Below, piece by piece: positions 35,255 to 39,569 of a DNA stretch of 39,569 nt. The DNA comes from an uncultured Opitutia bacterium (GTDB lineage: Bacteria > Verrucomicrobiota > Verrucomicrobiia > Opitutales > Opitutaceae). The translations under genes were made by a program, and so were the position numbers. Under the pieces are notes generated by a model. It was not told the origin of the DNA, ran no database searches, and saw nothing but the letters and a program-made list of their open reading frames with translations. The stretch lies in contig CAIJFT010000133.1 of the NCBI GenBank assembly GCA_903820035.1, positions 1 to 39,569 of the forward strand, read 5' to 3'. The first letter of the stretch is position 1. Every line of letters starts with the position of its first letter.

Positions 35255-36352
35255 TTATTCTGCGCTATCACCGGTGACGTTGGCGCCGCCGACGATGGTG
35301 ACCTTCTCAATGATAGCCTTGTGGATCTTCTCGGCGAGTTCGGGCTTTTCCTTTAGGGTCTGCTTGGCGGCATCGCGGCCCTGGCCGACGAGATTGCCCT
35401 CGAAGGCGATCCACGCGCCCTTCTTTTCGAGGATCTTGTGCTCGATGCCGAGATCGAGGAGCGAGCCCATCTTGGAGATGCCCTCGTCGTACATGATATC
35501 GAATTCCACCTCGGTGAACGGAGGGGCGACCTTGTTTTTCACGACCTTGATCTTGGTGCGATTGCCGATGACCTTACCTTCGGGGGTCTTGATTTGGTCT
35601 TTCCGTCGAATATCGATGCGGATGCTCGAGAAGAATTTGAGCGCGCGGCCGCCGGAGGTGGTTTCAGGGCTGCCGAACATCACGCCGATTTTTTCGCGGA
35701 TCTGGTTGGTGAAGATACACACGCACTGTGTCTTACTGACGACGGCGGTGAGTCGGCGCATGGCCTGCGACATGAGGCGGGCTTGGGCGCCGACGGTGGC
35801 ATCGCCCATCTGGCCGTCGAGTTCTGCACGGGTGGTGAGCGCGGCAACGGAGTCGAGCACGATGACATCGATCGAATTGGAGCGGATGAGCGTCTCCATG
35901 ATATTCAAGGCGTCTTCGCCGCTGTCTGGCTGGGATACGAGGAGGTCGTCGAGACTTACGCCGACGATGCGGGCATACTTTGGGTCGAGGGCGTGTTCGA
36001 CATCGATGAAGGCGGCGAGGCCGCCGCGCTTTTGCGACTCAGCGATGACGCTCAAGCAGAAAGTGGTCTTACCGGAGGATTCCGGCCCGTAGATCTCAAT
36101 GATGCGGCCCTTCGGAAGACCCCCGACGCCGAGCGCGAGATCAACCGCCAGCGAGCCGGTCGTGAGCGTTTCGACCTTCATCTTGGAGTTGCTGCCCAAG
36201 CGCATGATCGAGCCTTCGCCGAACTGCTTCGTGATGGAAGAGAGGGCGAGCTCGATGTTCTTGTCGCGGGCGGCGGAGGTCGCGGCGAGGGCCGCGGAGG
36301 CGGCGGTAGCGGGTTTGGCGTCGGACTTGGCGGCTGGGGCGGTTTTCGACAT
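35255..36352 (-). CDS. recA: Recombinase RecA
   Basis: RecA carries out strand exchange and stimulates LexA self-cleavage. The 365-residue protein has an Ala/Lys-rich N-terminal extension (about 30 residues) before the core [23 protein letters not shown]. The Walker [10 protein letters not shown] is at 89-97. MAW-equivalent segments, the loop L1 and L2 regions ([20 protein letters not shown] and [22 protein letters not shown], read in parts) and a C-terminal acidic end (GDSAE) are present. The start is ATG 36352. Upstream lies a perfect LexA-type palindrome (36465-36486). Confidence 0.98.
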   Translation of the reverse strand: MSKTAPAAKSDAKPATAASAALAATSAARDKNIELALSSITKQFGEGSIMRLGSNSKMKVETLTTGSLAVDLALGVGGLPKGRIIEIYGPESSGKTTFCLSVIAESQKRGGLAAFIDVEHALDPKYARIVGVSLDDLLVSQPDSGEDALNIMETLIRSNSIDVIVLDSVAALTTRAELDGQMGDATVGAQARLMSQAMRRLTAVVSKTQCVCIFTNQIREKIGVMFGSPETTSGGRALKFFSSIRIDIRRKDQIKTPEGKVIGNRTKIKVVKNKVAPPFTEVEFDIMYDEGISKMGSLLDLGIEHKILEKKGAWIAFEGNLVGQGRDAAKQTLKEKPELAEKIHKAIIEKVTIVGGANVTGDSAE

Positions 36353-36464
36353 GGCGGCGTTGTTGCGATGAGGGAGATGAAGACGTGACCTTGCGGGGGC
36401 GAGGGATCAAGCCGACGCTGACCCAAATTCAAAGGGCAACACCGCTTGGATGGGGCGGAAGGTG

Positions 36465-36486
36465 GACGTGTTCAGATGAACACGTC
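36465..36486 (-). promoter_or_regulatory. LexA operator (SOS box) upstream of recA
   Basis: A perfect inverted repeat with 9-base arms GACGTGTTC and GAACACGTC around AGAT. Its core TGTTC-N4-GAACA (36469-36482) is the LexA motif I recall as reported for Verrucomicrobia. It lies 113 bases upstream of the recA ATG and just beyond the stop of the preceding gene. On the minus strand a -35-like TTGACG (plus coordinates 36483-36488) overlaps the operator, which would let LexA block RNA polymerase. No clear -10 was identified. Confidence 0.88.
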
Positions 36487-36518
36487 AAGCCCGACTTAGG
36501 CTTTTTTCAAGAGGCCAC

Positions 36519-36881
36519 TCAGGGGCTCGCCGGCGAGCCCGGCTTCACTAAGACAGCGAAATAGACTGCACCCAGCAGGAGGGCGAAGCTTACAGCGTAA
36601 TTCCACGTCAATTTCTCCCCGAGTACAATCCAGGCAAAAGCGACGAACACCCCGAGTGTGATGACCTCCTGCATGATTTTGAGCTGATAACCGGTCATGC
36701 CGCCGGCATAGCCGAGGCGGTTGGCGGGCACCATTAGGCAGTACTCGAAGAAGGCGATGCCCCAAGATATCAGGATGACAACCCACAGCGCCTTGCCTTC
36801 GAAGAATTTCAGTTTGAGCTGACCATACCATGCAACAGTCATGAAAACGTTGGAGGCCAGGAGCAGGAGAAAGGTTTTCAA
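36519..36881 (-). CDS. DUF486 family membrane protein
   Basis: A 120-residue integral membrane protein with four predicted helices (starting MKTFLLLLASNVFMTVAWYGQLK, then ISWGIAFFEYCLMVPANRLGY, LKIMQEVITLGVFVAFAWIVLGEK and WNYAVSFALLLGAVYFAVLV). The AFFEYCLMVPANRxGY segment and the overall size mark DUF486, a small DMT-superfamily-like group with no established function. It is 37 bases upstream of the recA operator and 72 bases downstream of the epimerase gene, on the same strand. Confidence 0.88.
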   Translation of the reverse strand: MKTFLLLLASNVFMTVAWYGQLKLKFFEGKALWVVILISWGIAFFEYCLMVPANRLGYAGGMTGYQLKIMQEVITLGVFVAFAWIVLGEKLTWNYAVSFALLLGAVYFAVLVKPGSPASP

Positions 36882-36953
36882 AGCGGGAGAAATCGGAGCC
36901 GAACGCGGAAAAGGGTTAACGAGGAGCGTGCCGTCGCCCAGTGCCAGAAGACT

Positions 36954-37994
36954 CTAAACTCGGTAATAGTCGCGAAACCAAGTGGCGAACCGCTGCAGGC
37001 CCTCTTCGAGGGTGACCCTGGGGGTGAACTGAATTGCCGCTTGGATTCTGGTGAGGTCGGCGCAGGTCTCGAACATATCGCCCGGTTGCGGCGGGAGCAA
37101 CTCGACCAACGCCTTTTTACCCAGCAGTGCCTCCAGCATCTGCACAAAGAGGAGGGTTTCCACTGGGCGGTGGTGGCCCAGGTTGAAAATGCGCAGGGAA
37201 GGAGCCGCACCGATACTTGAACCGCTGATGAGACCGGCGGCCCTAGTCGCTGCGGTCGCGACCTGAGGTTGCACGCGTTCGGCCGGCGGGTAGAGGAGCA
37301 CCTTTACGACCCCATCCACGATGTCTTCTATATAAGTGAAGTCGCGGAGGTTTTTCCCGGAATTGAACAATTTTAGCGTTTGGCCGGCGCAAATTGCCTT
37401 CGCGAAGAGTGTGGGCGCCATGTCCGGGCGCCCCCACGGGCCGTAGACGGTAAAAAAGCGCAGACCGGTCACATTGAGCTGATGGTTGAGGGCATAGCTG
37501 TGCGCCATGAGCTCATTGGCCTTCTTGGTCGCCCCGTAATAGGAGATCGGCTGGTCGGTGTTATCGTCCTCGCGAAACGGCGGACGCGCGCCGGCCCCGT
37601 ACACGCTACTGCTGGAGGCGAAGACCAGATGCCGCGGCGGGTGTTGCCGGCAGGCCTCGAGGACATTGGCGAAGCCCTCCAGATTGTTGCGCGTGTAGGC
37701 GGCGGGGCGCTCCATGCTGAAGCGAACCCCCGGCTGCGCCCCGAGGTGCACGACGTAGTCGGGTTTGAAGTGGGCGACGAGCGCCGGGAATTTTTCCGCG
37801 TCGGCGAAATCCGCCTGCAGAAACCGGAATTTCTCCAAGGGTTCGAGTTGTTCGAGGCGGGCGCGTTTCAGCGCGACGTCGTAGTAGTCGCTCAGTGAGT
37901 CCACGCCGAGCACCTCGCAACGTTTTGTCTCCGCCAAACGCCGCGCGACGTGGTATCCGATGAAACCGGCGGCGCCGGTTACGAGGACTTTCAT
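36954..37994 (-). CDS. NAD-dependent nucleotide-sugar epimerase, UDP-glucuronate 4-epimerase-like
   Basis: A 346-residue extended short-chain dehydrogenase. NAD-binding GAAGFIG is at 7-13, followed by DSLSDYYDVALKRARL, a segment typical of UDP-GlcA 4-epimerases (NDYYD type). The catalytic Tyr/Lys pair lies in ISYYGATKKANELMAH, and the FFTVYGPWGRPDMAP motif is also typical of that subfamily. The likely reaction is UDP-glucuronate to UDP-galacturonate for surface polysaccharide. A relaxed Ala/Gly-rich insertion (about 240-265, near AATRAAGLISGSS) is not usual. Exact substrate is inferred. It starts at ATG 37994 and is divergent from the glutaredoxin gene. Confidence 0.88.
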   Translation of the reverse strand: MKVLVTGAAGFIGYHVARRLAETKRCEVLGVDSLSDYYDVALKRARLEQLEPLEKFRFLQADFADAEKFPALVAHFKPDYVVHLGAQPGVRFSMERPAAYTRNNLEGFANVLEACRQHPPRHLVFASSSSVYGAGARPPFREDDNTDQPISYYGATKKANELMAHSYALNHQLNVTGLRFFTVYGPWGRPDMAPTLFAKAICAGQTLKLFNSGKNLRDFTYIEDIVDGVVKVLLYPPAERVQPQVATAATRAAGLISGSSIGAAPSLRIFNLGHHRPVETLLFVQMLEALLGKKALVELLPPQPGDMFETCADLTRIQAAIQFTPRVTLEEGLQRFATWFRDYYRV

Positions 37995-38145
37995 CCGGAG
38001 GGTGATAGGGAAACCCGCGACGCGCAGCTAGCGGAAAGTGGGGTCGGACGCGTTTAGAGGTGCGCTAGGTCCCGCACTCTCCCCATCCCGCCCCATGCGG
38101 CGTGCGCGGGTGGAATGAAAAACCGCAGATTTTTGAAAACGACGC

Positions 38146-38174
38146 TTGATTGGCGAAAAGCCCGCCCTTTACCT
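38146..38174 (+). promoter_or_regulatory. Possible sigma-70-type promoter for the glutaredoxin gene
   Basis: TTGATT at 38146-38151, a 17-base spacer, and TACCTT at 38169-38174, about 34 bases before the ATG at 38208. The -35 is a fair match and the -10 is weak, so this is only a candidate. Confidence 0.3.
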
Positions 38175-38207
38175 TGTGCCGTTTTTGTCCTCGCACACGT
38201 TCAACGC

Positions 38208-38543
38208 ATGAAGATCAAAGCCTATCTGAAGCCGCATTGTGGTTGGTCCAATGGCGTCCGTGCGATTTTTCGTAAGCACAGCTTGGCGTTTGAGGATATC
38301 GATATCATCAATAATCGCTCCAATTACGCGGAAATGGTCCAAAAGTCCGGCCAGCCCCTCTCTCCGTGCGTCGAGATCGACGGTGTGATGCTCGCCGACA
38401 TTTCCGGCGAGGAGGTTGAGAACTACATGCTCAGCAACGATCTCGTGAAACCGACCGAAGTCCGGCCGGACGTCGCAACGAATGCGGGTTGCTCCGATGA
38501 AGAGCACGCCAAAATGGCCACGAAAACGATTCGCTTCTTCTAA
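38208..38543 (+). CDS. Monothiol glutaredoxin-like protein
   Basis: From ATG 38208 the 111-residue protein has a thioredoxin/glutaredoxin fold reading: strand MKIKAYLK, active site CGWS (Cys11-Ser14), helix NGVRAIFRKHSLAFEDIDI, the cis-Pro region LSPCVEIDG and the ISGEEVENYM helix. The CxxS site has one active Cys, although it is not the CGFS of the iron-sulfur monothiol group. A second Cys follows the cis-Pro and another lies at NAGCS near the C-terminus. The C-terminal 30 residues extend beyond a basic glutaredoxin. An upstream start at 38115 looks like leader sequence. It is followed by a good terminator. Confidence 0.85.
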   Translation: MKIKAYLKPHCGWSNGVRAIFRKHSLAFEDIDIINNRSNYAEMVQKSGQPLSPCVEIDGVMLADISGEEVENYMLSNDLVKPTEVRPDVATNAGCSDEEHAKMATKTIRFF

Positions 38544-38580
38544 TCATTCGCTGAGAGCACTCCGCAAATAATACTTTCAC

Positions 38581-38618
38581 GGGCCGCTCTCGCCAAAAAC
38601 GAGAACGGCCCTTTTTTT
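38581..38618 (+). terminator. Rho-independent terminator after the glutaredoxin gene
   Basis: Stem GGGCCG / CGGCCC plus TCTCG / CGAGA with one internal mismatch (38581-38592 with 38600-38611), a seven-base loop CCAAAAA and seven T residues at 38612-38618. It lies 38 bases after the stop codon and before gltB, on the plus strand. Confidence 0.92.
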
Positions 38619-38658
38619 GCTCTAAGCGACCTGCCCACGCGCCACCTTTTCCGAAGAC

Positions 38659-39569
38659 ATGAACCAAAGCACCCGTAGTGTCAGTCCTGAGTCCGCTGTC
38701 GCCAGTCATCGCGCCGCCACGCCGCGCCGTTCGCCCGGTCAACCGGTGAAGCAGGGCATGTACGATCCGTTCTTCGAGCACGACGCCTGCGGCGTGGGCT
38801 TCGTGGTGGATATCCATGGCCGCAAGTCGCACAAGATCGTCGCCGACGCACTGCAGGTGCTCCGGAACCTTGATCACCGCGGCGCCAGCGGCGCGGAAAT
38901 CAACACCGGCGACGGCGCGGGCATTCTCATCCAGATGCCGCACAAGTTTCTGACGGAGGCCTGCAAGACCGCGCGCATCTCCCTGCCCGAGGCGGGCCAG
39001 TACGGTTGCGGCTTATTCTTCTTGCCGCGGAATCCCGCGATGCGCCGCAAGATCGAGGAGCGCTTCGAGCAGGTGGTGCAGTCCGAGGGGCTCGTTTTCC
39101 TCGGCTGGCGCACCGTTAAGACCAACAATACCATGCTCGGCGACACCGCAAAGTCGGTTGAGCCCTTCATGCGCCAGGCCTTTATCGGCCGGGGCGCCGG
39201 TATGGTCGATGACATGGCCTTCGAGCGTAAGCTCTATGTCGTGCGCAAGCGGGGCTACGCCGAAATCCGTACTTCGACGCTCCCAGGCGCGGAGTATTGG
39301 TACGTCGCCAGTCTCTCCCAAAAGACGCTCGTGTACAAGGGCATGCTCACCACCGAGCAGGTCGACCAGTATTTCCCCGATCTCAAGCACCCTGCGATGG
39401 AGTCGGCGCTCGCGCTGGTCCATTCCCGTTTCTCGACCAACACCTTCCCGAGTTGGGAGCGCGCGCACCCGTACCGGTATCTCGCCCATAACGGCGAAAT
39501 CAACACGCTGCGCGGTAACATGAACTGGATGCACGCCCGCCAGGCGCTGTTTGCCAGCGAGGCCTTCGG
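38659..39569 (+). CDS. gltB: Glutamate synthase large subunit GltB (partial, N-terminus)
   Basis: The first 303 codons of a gene cut by the window end. GltB makes two glutamates from glutamine and 2-oxoglutarate. The N-terminal class II glutaminase domain is visible: [10 protein letters not shown], where Cys44 should become the N-terminal nucleophile after removal of a 43-residue propeptide, then [19 protein letters not shown], and further [19 protein letters not shown] with [16 protein letters not shown]. The propeptide is Ser/Ala/Arg-rich and somewhat long. The start is ATG 38659, the only good one, 41 bases after a terminator. A full protein of about 1500 residues is expected beyond the window, with gltD perhaps next. 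Confidence 0.95.
   Translation, partial: MNQSTRSVSPESAVASHRAATPRRSPGQPVKQGMYDPFFEHDACGVGFVVDIHGRKSHKIVADALQVLRNLDHRGASGAEINTGDGAGILIQMPHKFLTEACKTARISLPEAGQYGCGLFFLPRNPAMRRKIEERFEQVVQSEGLVFLGWRTVKTNNTMLGDTAKSVEPFMRQAFIGRGAGMVDDMAFERKLYVVRKRGYAEIRTSTLPGAEYWYVASLSQKTLVYKGMLTTEQVDQYFPDLKHPAMESALALVHSRFSTNTFPSWERAHPYRYLAHNGEINTLRGNMNWMHARQALFASEAF

Overview
The window looks like a GC-rich (by eye, low-to-mid 60s %) chromosomal segment of a Verrucomicrobiota bacterium, most likely Opitutaceae or a close relative. The reasons are the long single-protein TonB-dependent receptor with an LTPFVV / STLAGTRL N-terminal style, a recA LexA operator of the TGTTC-N4-GAACA form described for Verrucomicrobia, and the overall gene content. 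I see no prophage, insertion sequence, CRISPR array, rRNA or tRNA. The first 82 bases carry no gene I can support. A glutamate synthase gene runs off the right end.

Layout. (1) 83-2536, plus strand: molybdenum cofactor genes moeA-moaC-moaD-moaE, then a small membrane protein and gnd (6-phosphogluconate dehydrogenase), closed by a strong terminator at 4528-4553. (2) 4651-15944: an apparent peptidoglycan-salvage neighbourhood. It holds a lipoprotein amidase (minus), a lipoprotein NamZ-type exo-muramidase (DUF1343/GH171, plus), a secreted toroid-fold protein of uncertain enzymology (minus), and a minus-strand series nagB, TonB-dependent receptor, nagZ, ampG-like permease. In that series the receptor and nagZ overlap by one base and nagZ and ampG are one base apart. 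(3) 15963-18783, minus: ferrous-iron uptake, feoA-feoA-feoB plus a 50-residue Cys-rich membrane protein with a TTG start. (4) 18997-25575, minus: complete F-type ATP synthase operon atpBEFHAGDC with a terminator at 18945-18970. (5) 25723-29662, minus: mnmE-mnmG-trmB for tRNA modification, with a perfect parS-like ParB site inside mnmG. (6) 29834-34243, minus: a three-gene ABC exporter (ATPase, FtsX-type permease, HlyD-type adaptor), preceded by a 465-base non-genic leader containing a hairpin and a possible short ORF. (7) 34709-36352, minus: recA under a LexA operator, followed closely by an NTF2-like lipoprotein gene. (8) 36519-37994, minus: a DUF486 membrane protein and a nucleotide-sugar epimerase. 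(9) 38208 to the end, plus strand: a monothiol glutaredoxin-like protein with its own terminator, then the N-terminal third or less of gltB.

How it fits together. The parS site, mnmE/mnmG and the atp operon suggest an origin-proximal region. Most genes are core housekeeping. The most distinctive part is 4651-15944, where an outer-membrane receptor is physically coupled to the cytoplasmic muropeptide enzyme NagZ and the inner-membrane muropeptide permease AmpG. Lipoprotein peptidoglycan hydrolases and NagB lie on either side. I infer a TonB-dependent route for taking up and breaking down peptidoglycan fragments, with GlcN-6-P feeding glycolysis through NagB. All function calls rest on reading motifs by eye; no database search was run.
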